A DNA stretch of 64,000 nucleotides, from contig OZ257157.1 in the NCBI GenBank assembly GCA_965279405.1, positions 3,720,001-3,784,000 on the forward strand. Direction: 5' to 3'. Source of the DNA: CBDDIP01 sp965279405 (lineage in GTDB: Bacteria; Actinomycetota; Acidimicrobiia; Acidimicrobiales; Ilumatobacteraceae). Numbering within the stretch: position 1 is the stretch's first letter; every line of letters begins with the position of its first letter. The notes under the pieces are model-generated. The model worked only from the letters and a program-made list of their open reading frames with translations, did no database searches and was not told the DNA's origin. The position numbers were made by a program, and so were the translations under genes. Shown in pieces: positions 1-9,366 of the stretch.

Positions 1-2
1 TC

Positions 3-893
3 ACCGGATGCAACAGCCAGTTGATCATCACGACCCAGCTCAAGGGCACCACCGTGATCATGCCGGTGTTCGACGTGCAGTCGTTCCTGAAGGCGACCGT
101 CGACGAGCGGATCAACATCCTCACGTCCGTGCCGGCCATCTTCTGGCTGGCGATGAGCCAACCGAACTTCCACGAGTACGACGTCTCCAACGTCCGCTAC
201 GTCACCTACGGCGGAGCGCCCACGGCGCCCGACGTCATCGCCCGGCTGCGTGCCTCGTTCCCGAACGCGCGGCTCGGCAACGGCTTCGGTCTCACGGAGA
301 CGTCGTCGGTGTCCACCTTCCTCCCCGACGAGTACGCCGAAGTCCGTCCGGAGACCGTCGGCTTCGCCGCACCACCGGTCGAGCTCGACCTGATGGACGT
401 CGACGAGACGTCGGGCGTCGGCGAGCTGCTGATCCGCGGTCAGAACGTGGTGGCCGGGTACTGGAACAAGGAGCAGCAGACCGCGGAGACGTTCGTCGAT
501 GGGTGGTTGCACACCGGCGACCTCGCCCGCGTCGACGACGAGGGCTTCTGCCAGATCGTCGACCGCAAGAAGGACATGGTCAACCGCGGTGGTGAGAACG
601 TCTACTGCGTCGAGGTGGAGAACGCGCTCGTCGAGCACCCGGCCGTGTTCGAGGTGGCCGTGCTCGGCGTGCCCGACGCGATGATGGGGGAGAAGGTCGG
701 CGCGGTGATCGTCGCCCGTCCCGGGTTCGAGCCCGACGCCAAGGAGATCCGCGACTTCGCCCGCGAGCGCATCGCCGACTTCAAGGTCCCGCAGTTCATC
801 ACCTTTCGCGCCGACCCGCTGCCGCGCAACGCCGGCGGCAAGGTCCTCAAGCCCGCCCTCCGCAAGGAGACCGAATGGGGCGACCAGCTGTAG
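3..893 (+). CDS. Acyl-CoA synthetase (AMP-forming), C-terminal part; start lies outside the window
   Basis: ANL-superfamily adenylate-forming enzyme that activates a carboxylic acid as an acyl-adenylate and passes it to CoA. The frame is open from the first bases, so the N-terminus, including the P-loop, is missing. Visible are the YGGAP motif, the adenine/acyl-pocket motif GFGLTETSS, the ATP-ribose Asp in the hinge (HTGDLARVDDEGF, then DRKKDM) and the small C-terminal domain ending in the catalytic Lys region (PRNAGGKVLK). About 297 residues of an expected 500-550 are present. The substrate cannot be told from this part. It is convergent with the next acyl-CoA ligase, separated by ~130 bp holding two copies of a GCTCGCTGCGCTCGC repeat. 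Confidence 0.93.
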   Translation, partial: TGCNSQLIITTQLKGTTVIMPVFDVQSFLKATVDERINILTSVPAIFWLAMSQPNFHEYDVSNVRYVTYGGAPTAPDVIARLRASFPNARLGNGFGLTETSSVSTFLPDEYAEVRPETVGFAAPPVELDLMDVDETSGVGELLIRGQNVVAGYWNKEQQTAETFVDGWLHTGDLARVDDEGFCQIVDRKKDMVNRGGENVYCVEVENALVEHPAVFEVAVLGVPDAMMGEKVGAVIVARPGFEPDAKEIRDFARERIADFKVPQFITFRADPLPRNAGGKVLKPALRKETEWGDQL

Positions 894-900
894 TGCTCGG

Positions 901-941
901 GCTCGCTGCGCTCGCCTGCCGAGCTCGCTCGCTGCGCTCGC
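901..941. repeat. Two copies of a 15-bp GCTCGCTGCGCTCGC repeat in a convergent intergenic region
   Basis: The 15-mer occurs at 901-915 and 927-941, between two convergent ligase genes. A copy in the opposite orientation is at 20830-20844, just past the end of another gene. Repeats of this kind are scattered in intergenic sequence of many high-GC genomes. Their function is unknown. Confidence 0.6.
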
Positions 942-1022
942 TCACCCGAACTCCAGTTCCCGACCGTGATCCGTGAGCTGGGGGTGCTCCTGGCGCTCCC
1001 GAGCCTCACCAAGCGGGTCGGG

Positions 1023-2669
1023 TCAGGTGCGGAGCTCGCGGCGGAGGATCTTGCCGGTGACGGTCTTGGGGAGGTCGTCGACGATGTCGACGGAGCGCGG
1101 GTACTTGTAGGCGGCCATGCGCTCCTTGCAGAACGCGATCAGCTCGGCCTCAGTGGCGTCGGCGCCGGGGCGCAGGCTGACGAAGGCCTTCACCGTCTCG
1201 CCGCGGTACTCGTCGGCGACTCCGACGACGGCTGCTTCTCGCACCGCGGGATGTTGGTAGAGCACGTCCTCCACCTCGCGCGGCCAGACCTTGTAGCCGG
1301 AGGCGATGATCATGTCCTTCTTGCGATCGACGACGTAGTACCACCCGTCGGCGTCCATGAAGCCGACGTCGCCCGTGTGCAGCGCGCCGCCCGGCAGCGC
1401 GTGCGCGGTCTCCTCCGGCTTGTTCCAGTAGCCGGCGACGACCTGTGGACCACTCGTCACGAACTCGCCGATCTCGCCGGGCGCGACGTCGTTGCCGTCC
1501 TCGCCGATCACGCGCACGACGGTGTTGCACACCGGCACGCCGACCGACAACGCACCCGACGTCGGGTCGACCGGCGCCTGCGCACCCATCGGCACGCCGT
1601 GCGACGGTGACGTCGTCTCGGTCAGCCCGTAGATGTTGTGGATGTACGCGCCGACCTCGCGCTGGAAGCGCTCGACGACGGTCGGGGCGATCGGGGCGCC
1701 GCCGCTGTACACCTTGGTCAACGACGACAGGTCGCGTCCGGCGCACGACGGATCGTTCATCAGCGCGATGAACACCGTGATCGAGCCGACCGTGAACGTC
1801 GGCCGCTCGCGCTCGATGAGATCGAGGGTCGTCGCCGGATCGAACCGGTAGCCGAGGACGATCCGCATCGGCACCAGCAGCGCCACGGTGATGTGGGCGA
1901 TCAAGCCGGTGATGTGGAACAGGGGAGCGACGCCGAGCACGACGTCGGCGGGCGTCAGCGACATCCACGTGCGATAGATCTCCGAGTTGAACACGACGTT
2001 GGCGTGCGTGTTCATCGCGCCCTTCGGCGGCCCGGTGGTGCCGGACGTGTACGTGAGGAACGCGACGTCACTGGAACGCAACGGGCGATCAGGTGGCACG
2101 CGACCGTCGTTGGCCGCGATCAGTTCGACGAGGTCGAGCGTGTCGGCCGGCTTGGCCTTCTTCGAGCCGGCGAGCACCGACGGTCGCTCGGTCGTCAGGT
2201 CGAGCTCGTTGGTCGTGATCACCGTCAGCGGCGCCGACCGAGTGGCGAGCACGTCGGCGACGACGTCCGTGTACAGCGACTCCAGCGTCACCATCGCCGT
2301 CGCTCCCGAGTCGTCGAGCACGTAGGTCAGCTCACGCGCCTTGTTCATCGGGTTCACCGGGACGACCGTGCCGCCGGCCTTCCACGCGGCGAGGATCGCC
2401 AGCACGAACTGCGGCACGTTCTGCAGGTACACGGCGAGGTGATCACCGGCGGCGAAGCCACGATCCACCAACGCCGCCGCCAGTGCGTCTGACTGGCGGT
2501 CGGCGTCGGCGAGGGAGATCGTGCTGCCGAAGTAGCGGATGAGGTCGCGGTCCGGATGGGCGGCCACCGACGCCCGGAACATGGCCAGCGCGTCCGGGAA
2601 CCCGACCGTGATGTCGGCGGGGGTCCCGGCGCGGTAGCGGGCGAGCCAGGGTCGATCGCTGTAGCCCAT
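1023..2669 (-). CDS. Long-chain/aryl acyl-CoA ligase (AMP-binding)
   Basis: Full-length (548 aa) ANL-family acyl-CoA ligase. It has the P-loop TYTSGTTGPPKGA, the motif YGLTETTSPSHG, the hinge HTGDVGFMDADGWYYV followed by DRKKDMIIASGYKVWP, and the catalytic lysine near the end (PKTVTGKILRRELR). It would activate a fatty or aromatic acid to its CoA thioester with ATP. It is the last gene of a minus-strand series, 6 bp after a cyclase-family hydrolase and downstream of a LivFGHM transporter. This suggests import of a carboxylate (or a precursor) and CoA activation. The specific substrate is not deducible. Confidence 0.93.
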   Translation of the reverse strand: MGYSDRPWLARYRAGTPADITVGFPDALAMFRASVAAHPDRDLIRYFGSTISLADADRQSDALAAALVDRGFAAGDHLAVYLQNVPQFVLAILAAWKAGGTVVPVNPMNKARELTYVLDDSGATAMVTLESLYTDVVADVLATRSAPLTVITTNELDLTTERPSVLAGSKKAKPADTLDLVELIAANDGRVPPDRPLRSSDVAFLTYTSGTTGPPKGAMNTHANVVFNSEIYRTWMSLTPADVVLGVAPLFHITGLIAHITVALLVPMRIVLGYRFDPATTLDLIERERPTFTVGSITVFIALMNDPSCAGRDLSSLTKVYSGGAPIAPTVVERFQREVGAYIHNIYGLTETTSPSHGVPMGAQAPVDPTSGALSVGVPVCNTVVRVIGEDGNDVAPGEIGEFVTSGPQVVAGYWNKPEETAHALPGGALHTGDVGFMDADGWYYVVDRKKDMIIASGYKVWPREVEDVLYQHPAVREAAVVGVADEYRGETVKAFVSLRPGADATEAELIAFCKERMAAYKYPRSVDIVDDLPKTVTGKILRRELRT

Positions 2670-2675
2670 GACGGG

Positions 2676-3635
2676 CTACTTGATGACGATCGGGTTCACC
2701 GGTGCGCCGGTGGCCGCGACCACCTTCAACGGCGCAGCGCAGTACAGGAAGGTGTACTGACCGTCGGCGGCGCAATCGGCGGCGAGGTCGTCGAGCCAGG
2801 CGATCTCCGTCAGGGTGACACCGAGGTTGCGCATCAGCGCGTTGTGCAGCGGCAGCGTCACGCCCGAGACCGGGTCGACCGTGACCTCGTTGGCGATCGT
2901 GTCGGTGACCAGGTTGGGGATCTCCATGTCGTGGAACCACTGCACCAGCGCGTCGCTGTGCGTGAGGCCCGGCTCGACGAAGTTGCCGTAGAACTCCTCG
3001 CGGCTGACCTTGTAGAACTTGCCGATCCAGCCCGTGCGGATGACGAGGATGTCGTTCTTCTGGATCTCCACGCCCTGCTTGGCGGCGCACGCCTGCAGGT
3101 CTTCGTGGGTGAACGTCTCGGCGACGTCGAGCACGTCCTTGCCGCGGAAGCGGGCCATGTCGAGCAGGATGCCGCGTCCGACGACGCCCTTCTCGGCGAT
3201 CGGCAGCACGCTGGCCTTGGAGAGCCCACCGATGGTGGTCTTGGCGTCGTAGCCGTTCCAGATCTGGCCGTCGTACCAGACGTGGCCGAGTGCGTCGTAC
3301 TGCGTGCTGCCCTGGAGGAAGCACGTCATGTAGTCGTCGGCGTAGTGCGCGCCGCCGCTGAAGTGCGGGCCCTTGCCGGCGATGTACATGCCCTCGTCGA
3401 TCACGGTCGTGCGCACCGCGCCACTGCGCCCCGGCCACACCGGATCGCCTTCGGGGTTGGCCATCTTCACCTGGAGGGTGAAGACCTTGCCCGACTTGAT
3501 GTTGCCGGCCGCGGCGGCGACCGTCGCCGGGGTCAGGTAGTTGAGGCTGCCGACCTCATCGTCGGGGCCCCACTTGCCCCAGTTGCGCGGCGCGTCCTTC
3601 AACAGATCGGTGACGCTCACTTCGACATCGGTCAT
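2676..3635 (-). CDS. Cyclase-family metal-dependent hydrolase (PF04199, KynB-like)
   Basis: 319-aa member of the cyclase family (PF04199), which includes kynurenine formamidase and related amide/lactone hydrolases. The metal-site region is GSTQYDALGHVW, a variant of the family HxGTHxDxPxH signature, preceded by HYADDYM and followed by GRGILLDMARFRGKDVL. A second copy of the same family, with parallel motifs, is encoded at 10619-11533 on the other strand. The gene sits between a split-barrel flavin/F420 protein and an acyl-CoA ligase, in line with a catabolic role. Kynurenine formamidase itself is possible, but no other kynurenine genes are present. Confidence 0.85.
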   Translation of the reverse strand: MTDVEVSVTDLLKDAPRNWGKWGPDDEVGSLNYLTPATVAAAAGNIKSGKVFTLQVKMANPEGDPVWPGRSGAVRTTVIDEGMYIAGKGPHFSGGAHYADDYMTCFLQGSTQYDALGHVWYDGQIWNGYDAKTTIGGLSKASVLPIAEKGVVGRGILLDMARFRGKDVLDVAETFTHEDLQACAAKQGVEIQKNDILVIRTGWIGKFYKVSREEFYGNFVEPGLTHSDALVQWFHDMEIPNLVTDTIANEVTVDPVSGVTLPLHNALMRNLGVTLTEIAWLDDLAADCAADGQYTFLYCAAPLKVVAATGAPVNPIVIK

Positions 3636-3647
3636 GATCGCTCTCCT

Positions 3648-4199
3648 TCAGTCTTTCGGCGGTTGTTGGGTTGCTTGCAGTGCTTCGTCGGCGAGCGCGG
3701 CGAACGCGGTGCCGTCGAGGTAGTAGCGACGGGCCCAGATGCCCGTGCCGTCTTCGTCGTCGACCGGCATCCGCCACGTCGTCGTGAGCGCGTCGCCCGT
3801 CATCGCGACGGCGACGAGCGCCCGCGGCTGATCGATGGTGCCGTCGACGTAGGCATCGGCCGCATCGGCGGGGACGTAGCGCTTGGCGATCTGTCGGTAC
3901 AGGTCGCGCCACTCGTCGTCGTTGCCGGGCTCCTGCACGATGCGCGCCCGTCCGCGCACGGTCACCTTGCGGTACGGCAGCGGGTCCTCGTCGATCGACA
4001 GGCCGATGCGCGGATCGCGACGCAGGTTGGCAAGGAACGCCGCGGGGCCACGTGGCGTGAAGACGATGTCGTCGCCCTGACGGATGAACCACGTCGGCAC
4101 GACGCTCGGGAAGCCCTCGGCGTCGACGGTGCCGATGCGCACGAGGTGACCCGGTTCGTCGAGGAACGCCTCGACCTCGGCAGCGGTCATGCGCGGCAT
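3648..4199 (-). CDS. Pyridoxamine 5'-phosphate oxidase-like split-barrel protein (FMN/F420-binding)
   Basis: 183-aa protein with the flavin-reductase/PNPOx-like split-barrel fold. It opens with a short helix (MTAAEVEAFLDEPG), then strands such as LVRIGTVDAEGFPSVVPTWF, and has RKVTVRGRARI in the core. Small actinobacterial proteins of this sort commonly bind FMN or F420 and reduce various substrates. True PdxH is longer and has a conserved C-terminal motif not seen here, so a vitamin B6 role is unlikely. It lies 13 bp downstream of livF on the same strand and 12 bp before the cyclase gene, so it is probably in the transporter operon. Met1 or Met4 could be the start. Confidence 0.8.
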   Translation of the reverse strand: MPRMTAAEVEAFLDEPGHLVRIGTVDAEGFPSVVPTWFIRQGDDIVFTPRGPAAFLANLRRDPRIGLSIDEDPLPYRKVTVRGRARIVQEPGNDDEWRDLYRQIAKRYVPADAADAYVDGTIDQPRALVAVAMTGDALTTTWRMPVDDEDGTGIWARRYYLDGTAFAALADEALQATQQPPKD

Positions 4200-4212
4200 C
4201 AGAACACTCCCA

Positions 4213-4941
4213 TCAGAACAGGTCCCAGTAGCTGTCGCGGGCGCGCATCTGCTCGACGGACTCCTCGAGGATCACCCGCCCGCTGCGCATCACGTAGGTG
4301 CGGTCGATGATCCGCAGCGCCTGGCCGACGTTCTGCTCGAGCAGCAGCACCGCCAGGCCCTCCTCGTCGGCGAGCTTGCGGACGGCGTCGAAGATCTGCT
4401 GCACGACGGCGGGCGCGAGACCGAGCGAGGGCTCGTCGAGCATCAGCAGCTTCGGGCTGGCCATCAGCGCCATGCCCAGGCTGACCATCCGCTGCTGGCC
4501 GCCGGACATCGTGCCGGCCAACTGGTCGCGCCGTTCGACGAGGATCGGGAACAGACCCTGCACGAGCTCCAGGCGCTTGGCCCGACGGCTCGGGTCGGGG
4601 TCGTTGGCACCGCCGAGCAACAGGTTGTCGATCACGGTGAGGTCGGCGAAGACGAACCGCTCCGACGGGATCATCGCGATGCCGGCCTTCACGTTGGAAC
4701 GCGAGTTGGCCTTGGTGATGTCGCGACCGTTGAAGTGGATCTTGCCGCCGATGACGGGGTTGATGCCGAGGATCGTGCGGATCGTGGTGCTCTTGCCGCT
4801 GCCGTTGTGGCCGAGCACGCCGACGATCTCGCCGGCGCGCACGTTGAGGTCGACGTCGTAGACGACGTGCTTGCGTCCGTACCCGGCCTGCAGGCCGCGG
4901 ACGTCGAGCAGCAGGTCGCCGGACGGTTCAGGCTGTTCCAA
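4213..4941 (-). CDS. livF: Branched-chain amino acid-type ABC transporter ATP-binding protein LivF
   Basis: 242-aa ABC ATPase of the LivF type. Walker A is GHNGSGKSTT, the signature is MSGGQQRMVSLG, and Walker B is LLMLDEPSLGLAP, followed by the switch region LLLEQNVGQAL. It pairs with the LivG domain fused to LivM in the preceding gene and energises import of a branched-chain amino acid or a carboxylate/amide. The start is a TTG that overlaps the end of the livM-livG gene by 14 nt, which points to translational coupling. Confidence 0.93.
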   Translation of the reverse strand: MEQPEPSGDLLLDVRGLQAGYGRKHVVYDVDLNVRAGEIVGVLGHNGSGKSTTIRTILGINPVIGGKIHFNGRDITKANSRSNVKAGIAMIPSERFVFADLTVIDNLLLGGANDPDPSRRAKRLELVQGLFPILVERRDQLAGTMSGGQQRMVSLGMALMASPKLLMLDEPSLGLAPAVVQQIFDAVRKLADEEGLAVLLLEQNVGQALRIIDRTYVMRSGRVILEESVEQMRARDSYWDLF

Positions 4942-6724
4942 AGTAGGCCTCCGCGAGTCTCGGCGTGTTGGTCAGCTCGGCGATCGTGCCCTCGGCGGTG
5001 ATCTCGCCGAGTTCCATGAAGTACGTGTGGTCGGCGAGGCGGCCGACGACGTGGAGGTTGTGCTCGACCACGCACACCGTTCGCCCTTGGTCGCGCACGG
5101 CCTCGATCAGCTCGAGCATCGTGTCCACCCACTTCGTGTCGATGCCCGATGCAGGCTCGTCGAGCAGCAGGACCTCGGCCTCGGTGGCCAGCACACGAGC
5201 GAGCGAGACGAGCTTGGTCTGCCCGTAGCTCAACGAGCCGGCGGGCACCTCGGCGAAGTCGGCCATGCCGACGAAGCCGAGCCAGTCGAGCGCCTTCTCG
5301 CGTGTCTGCCTCTCGGCCCGCTTGACCTTGCGATGTTGGAAGAACAGCGTGCCGAAGTTCTCGCCGGGCTGCTGCTGCACGGCCATCATCACGTTCTGCA
5401 GGCAGCTCAACCGGCTGAACAGGCGCACGTCCTGGAACGAGCGCACCAGACCGAGCCGGGCCACCTGGTCCGGGTTCTGCCCGACGAGCTCCTTCCCGTT
5501 CAGCAGCACCGATCCGCTGTCCGGCGGGATGAAGCCGGTGAGGAGGTTGAACACGGTCGTCTTGCCGGCGCCGTTCGGGCCCACCAACGCGGTGATCGTG
5601 CCGCGGCGCAACTGGATGGCAAGGTCGCGTGCGGCGACGATGCCACCGAAGTTCTTGCTCACGCCTCTGGTCTCGAGCACCACCTCGGCTTCGTGCCAGC
5701 GGCGGTCCTTGGCCTGCTCGCGGGCTTCGCTGCCCTCACCGGCGTGCACGCTGTCGTCATCGGATCCCGCCTTCACGGCGATGTTCGTGGTCGGCACCCA
5801 CCCGTCGACCATCTCGACGCGCTTGGTGCCACCGCGCTGGCCGCGCAGCCATCGCCACGGACTGAACCCCTCGGGCAGCGCACCCTGTGGCCGCACTCGC
5901 ATCAGCAGCGCCAACGCCAGGCCGTAGATGATCAGCTGGACGACGCTGGCGCGGGCGGCCTCCATCTTGATGACTCGCTTGAGGACCGGCTCGAGCAGCA
6001 CGACGACCGCGGCGCCGAGGACGCTGCCGGTCAGGTTGCTCATCCCGCCGAAGATGACGACGGCGAAGATCGTCAGCGAGAAGGAGAAGCCGAACACGCC
6101 GGGCGTGGCCAACCGCAGCCAGGCGGCGATGAAGCCGCCGGCCAAGCCGGCCAGCCCGGAGGTGATGCCGAACACGGCGACCTTGTAGCCGAGCACGTTC
6201 TTGCCGAGCGCCTGCGTGGAGATCGGGTCCTCGCGGATGCCCTTCAGCACTCGACCGGTCGGCGACTCACCGATGCGCCGGCAGAAGATGTAGACGAGGA
6301 CCATGACGACGAACGACGGCAGCAGCCAGTCGCGCGGCCGCAGCAGCTTCCAACCGAACAGGTCGCCGACCGGCAGGTTGATGAGGCCGTAGGTGCCACC
6401 CATCGCCGGCCAGGCGACGAAGAAGCCGATGATCACCGACGACACCGCGAGGGTGAGCAAGATGAGGTACTCGACGGTCAGCTTCAACGCGGGAAGGGCG
6501 ACGATGCTGCCGATGACGAAGGCGATCGCTACGCCGAGGAGCGTGCCCACCATGAAGTTCCAGTGGTGGTTCTGGGCCATGTAGCCCATCGTGTAACCGC
6601 CGATGGCGCCGAAGGCGGCGTGTGCCACCGACACCTGGCCGGCGTAGCCGAGCAGCAGGTTCAGCGACAGCGCGAGCGTCGCGTAGAGGAAGATCTGATC
6701 GATGTAGTTGAACCAGAGGTCCAT
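4928..6724 (-). CDS. LivM permease fused to LivG ATPase (ABC transporter)
   Basis: 598-aa fusion. Residues ~1-300 form a LivM-type permease with multiple membrane helices (NLLLGYAGQVSVAHAAFGAI near the start) and the typical loop GRVLKGIREDP. After a hydrophilic linker (~300-345) comes a LivG-type ATPase: Walker A GPNGAGKTT near residue 378, signature LSYGQTKLVSLAR, Walker B VLLLDEPASGID. LivM and LivG are usually separate proteins, but M-G fusions are known in actinobacteria and some proteobacteria. It is flanked by livH (4 bp upstream) and livF (overlapping), so subunit stoichiometry fits one H/M-G/F complex. Confidence 0.93.
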   Translation of the reverse strand: MDLWFNYIDQIFLYATLALSLNLLLGYAGQVSVAHAAFGAIGGYTMGYMAQNHHWNFMVGTLLGVAIAFVIGSIVALPALKLTVEYLILLTLAVSSVIIGFFVAWPAMGGTYGLINLPVGDLFGWKLLRPRDWLLPSFVVMVLVYIFCRRIGESPTGRVLKGIREDPISTQALGKNVLGYKVAVFGITSGLAGLAGGFIAAWLRLATPGVFGFSFSLTIFAVVIFGGMSNLTGSVLGAAVVVLLEPVLKRVIKMEAARASVVQLIIYGLALALLMRVRPQGALPEGFSPWRWLRGQRGGTKRVEMVDGWVPTTNIAVKAGSDDDSVHAGEGSEAREQAKDRRWHEAEVVLETRGVSKNFGGIVAARDLAIQLRRGTITALVGPNGAGKTTVFNLLTGFIPPDSGSVLLNGKELVGQNPDQVARLGLVRSFQDVRLFSRLSCLQNVMMAVQQQPGENFGTLFFQHRKVKRAERQTREKALDWLGFVGMADFAEVPAGSLSYGQTKLVSLARVLATEAEVLLLDEPASGIDTKWVDTMLELIEAVRDQGRTVCVVEHNLHVVGRLADHTYFMELGEITAEGTIAELTNTPRLAEAYFGTA

Positions 6725-6728
6725 CAGT

Positions 6729-7655
6729 TCACACCCGTGCTTTCGCGCTGAAGGGCCGGAGCTTGGCTCGCCACGTGCTGCTCTTGACGGCGAGGTAGGT
6801 GAGGTAGCCGACGAGCACGACGAAGACCGCCGTCTGCGTCCAGCGCACCGACAGCCAGATCGACGAGTACTGCTCGATGAGCCCGATGAGGATGCCGGTG
6901 GCGAACACGCGGATCGGCGACTTGGCCGTGCCGGCGAGGAACGCGACGACGAACGCGTAGATCACGGGCGACGCACCCATGCCCGGGTCGACCGTGTACT
7001 TCAGGCCGTACCAGATGGCAGCGACGCCGGCGCAGATCGTGCCGAGGAAGAAGACGATGACGTACGTCCAGTCGGCGTTGATGCCGATCGTGCGAGCGAG
7101 ATCGGCGTTGACGCGGGTGGCCTTGATCCGCCGGCCGAGCGCCGTGTACCGCAGCATGATGGCCAGCAGGACGGTGATGATGATCCCGCTGGCGGCTTGC
7201 CACACGTCGAAGTTGATGAAGAACGTGTCCCAGAGGGTCATGCGTTCGCGTTTGGGGCCGAAGTAGGCCTGCGTCTCGCTGCCCCAGAACAGGCGGATGA
7301 TGTTCTCGCCGGCGATGCCCAGGCCGAGCGCTGCGACGAAGACCGCCAGCAGCGCGGTGGCGCCTGCGTTGGCGGCCAACGGCCGGTAGACGATGCGTTC
7401 CACACCTGCGCCGAGGAGTGCCGCGAGCAGCACGCCGATGATCGCCGCCGGCCAGAACGGCAGGTCGACGCGGAAGGTGAACGTGAACGCCAGGTAGGCG
7501 GCGAGCGCGTAGGTGAACCCGTAGGCGAAGTGGAACCGGCCGGTGACGCCGAGGATCAACGCGAACCCGACACCCAACAAACCGAAGCTGCACCCACGGA
7601 AGAACCCATCGACGGTCAGCTGGCGCACCGTGTGCGCGTCAACAGCAAAGATCAC
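6729..7655 (-). CDS. livH: Branched-chain amino acid-type ABC transporter permease LivH
   Basis: 308-aa integral membrane permease of the LivH type. The N-terminal GCSFGLLGVGFALILGVTGR is typical of the family, several hydrophobic helices follow, and there is a cytoplasmic coupling loop (GRRIKATRVNADLARTIGIN). It starts at GTG with GAAGGGAA upstream. It is separated from the upstream receptor gene by ~105 bp containing a strong hairpin (7718-7754), which would let the receptor be made in excess of the membrane components. Confidence 0.92.
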   Translation of the reverse strand: MIFAVDAHTVRQLTVDGFFRGCSFGLLGVGFALILGVTGRFHFAYGFTYALAAYLAFTFTFRVDLPFWPAAIIGVLLAALLGAGVERIVYRPLAANAGATALLAVFVAALGLGIAGENIIRLFWGSETQAYFGPKRERMTLWDTFFINFDVWQAASGIIITVLLAIMLRYTALGRRIKATRVNADLARTIGINADWTYVIVFFLGTICAGVAAIWYGLKYTVDPGMGASPVIYAFVVAFLAGTAKSPIRVFATGILIGLIEQYSSIWLSVRWTQTAVFVVLVGYLTYLAVKSSTWRAKLRPFSAKARV

Positions 7656-7717
7656 GGATCAATTTCCCTTCACACCATGGTCGAGCAGCGAGGTCACCGC
7701 ACGAGGAACACGGACAA

Positions 7718-7754
7718 GTGGCGGGGCTCCTGCTGGTCGGCGGAGCCCCGCCAC
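7718..7754 (-). terminator. Hairpin between the receptor gene and livH (attenuator or partial terminator)
   Basis: A perfect 13-bp stem (GTGGCGGGGCTCC with its complement) and an 11-nt loop sit just after the stop of the solute-binding protein. There is no U-run. Position inside the transporter operon suggests partial termination or 3' protection of the receptor mRNA. Confidence 0.65.
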
Positions 7755-7760
7755 GACTGC

Positions 7761-9116
7761 TCAGGCCAGCTTGTAGCCCTCGCCACCGATGCCGAAGAAC
7801 GCCTTCGGCGTGACGGTCCCGCCCTTGTACTCGAACACACCCATGTCACGCTTGATCACGGAGTGCGTCGTCGGGTCGAGCGTGTAGGACCCGACCGTGC
7901 TCGCATCGCCGCCGTACACGCTGACGACGGTGAGGTTGGTCTGCAACGCCTTGTCGAGCGCGTCGCCGTCCTTGATGTCGCCGCCGCCCTTGATCACGCG
8001 GCGGATGACCTCCCACATCACGAGGGCGTTCTCGTAGAAGTTCGCGGCGTAGAAGTCCGGGTCTTCCCCGTACTCCGCGTTGAACTCCGTCACGAACGTC
8101 TTCGCCAGCGGGCTGATCGGGTTCTTCGCGTCGAAGTAGTCGTAGGCGAAGGTGTACCCGTCCGAGTCGTACGTTCCCTTCGAGGCGTTGAGCCCGTCCG
8201 GTGTGAACTCGAAGCCGATGCGGATCGCCTTCAACCCGGCCGTCGCAGCCTGGTTGGCGAACGAGCCAGGGTCCTGGCCGTAGTTGCTCACCAGCAGGAT
8301 GTCGGGCTCGTTGTCGGCGACCTTCGGGAGCACCTGGGAGAAGTCCTGACCGCCCACGGGCACCAGCTCGTAGAGGTTGTTGAACTCGTACCCACCGTCG
8401 GCGATCTTCTTGAGGATGTCCTCTTTGACGATGCCGTTGTTCGGATCGCCGATGTCCCAGCCGACGACGCCGACCGTCTTGGCGTCCGGTGCGGTCTCCT
8501 TGAGGTACTTGAACAGACCTGGCAGCGGGTCGTTCGGGGTGATCGCACGCGTGCCCCAGAAGTACGGCTGGCCCTGACCGAAGATGCTCGTGCCACCGCC
8601 GCCGTCGAGGGTGAACATCTTGTACTGCGCGGTGCCTGCGAGCATCGCGCCGAGGTCGTCCACGTACGAGGCGAACTTCGCCGGCACCTTCTTCGAACCG
8701 AGCTCGGTGATGGCTGCCTGGCCGGCAGCGGCATCACCCGACTTGTGGTCGAGGTAGATGTAGTTGAAGTCGGGGCCACCTGCAGCCTTGATGTGCTTCT
8801 TGGCGAGGTCGAGGCCTCGGGTCATCGTCTTGCCGTAGAAGGAGCCGGTCCCGGTCAGCGCCAGCACGGCACCGAGGTCGATGGTCTGGCCCTTGCCTGC
8901 GGTTGCGGCATCGATGTTCAGCAGCTTGGCGAGATCGGCACCGACGTCGCCGCCGCCACCGGTCCCACCCGTGGTCCCGCTGCTGCCCTTCTTGTCATCG
9001 CTGCCACAGGCGTTCAGCAGCACGCCTGCGCCCACTGCACCGAGCGCGCCGAGCAGAACTGATCGACGCGTCACCCGGCCTTCGTGCACTACCCAGTTGT
9101 TGTTCGACTCGGCCAT
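7761..9116 (-). CDS. ABC transporter substrate-binding lipoprotein (LivJ-type, type I periplasmic-binding fold)
   Basis: 451-aa extracytoplasmic receptor for the LivHMGF transporter. The N-terminus has an Arg-Arg pair (RVTRRSVLLGALG) followed by a hydrophobic stretch and a lipobox LLNAC, so it looks like a Tat-type lipoprotein anchored to the membrane. A Gly/Ser-rich linker follows, then a Peripla_BP_6 domain (LGAVLALTGTGSFYGKTMTRGLDLA; SNYGQDPGSFANQAATAGLK). The ATG at 9116 is chosen over an upstream in-frame start because GGGAGGAG lies 7 nt before it and the lipoprotein signal begins there. Ligand unknown; the neighbouring CoA ligases favour an organic acid, amide or amino acid. Confidence 0.92.
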   Translation of the reverse strand: MAESNNNWVVHEGRVTRRSVLLGALGAVGAGVLLNACGSDDKKGSSGTTGGTGGGGDVGADLAKLLNIDAATAGKGQTIDLGAVLALTGTGSFYGKTMTRGLDLAKKHIKAAGGPDFNYIYLDHKSGDAAAGQAAITELGSKKVPAKFASYVDDLGAMLAGTAQYKMFTLDGGGGTSIFGQGQPYFWGTRAITPNDPLPGLFKYLKETAPDAKTVGVVGWDIGDPNNGIVKEDILKKIADGGYEFNNLYELVPVGGQDFSQVLPKVADNEPDILLVSNYGQDPGSFANQAATAGLKAIRIGFEFTPDGLNASKGTYDSDGYTFAYDYFDAKNPISPLAKTFVTEFNAEYGEDPDFYAANFYENALVMWEVIRRVIKGGGDIKDGDALDKALQTNLTVVSVYGGDASTVGSYTLDPTTHSVIKRDMGVFEYKGGTVTPKAFFGIGGEGYKLA

Positions 9117-9366
9117 CCGGTCGCTCCTCCCTTTTCTGCGGATGTGATGAGAGGAATCCGCTCGAGCATCACCTCGACGCTGCAACCGGCGAAACGAAGC
9201 CGGCACGCGACGAAGCACGGGTGGCGACGAGCCGCGTTCAGTGGCTCACGTCCCCCAGACGTTCTGCAATCCCCCGGCCAGGCGGACACCGAAAAACCCC
9301 TGTTGTGAACGGAGCCGACCAGCCATCGGCAACGTACGCCCCAGCGCTCCAGAAGGCAAGCAATTT

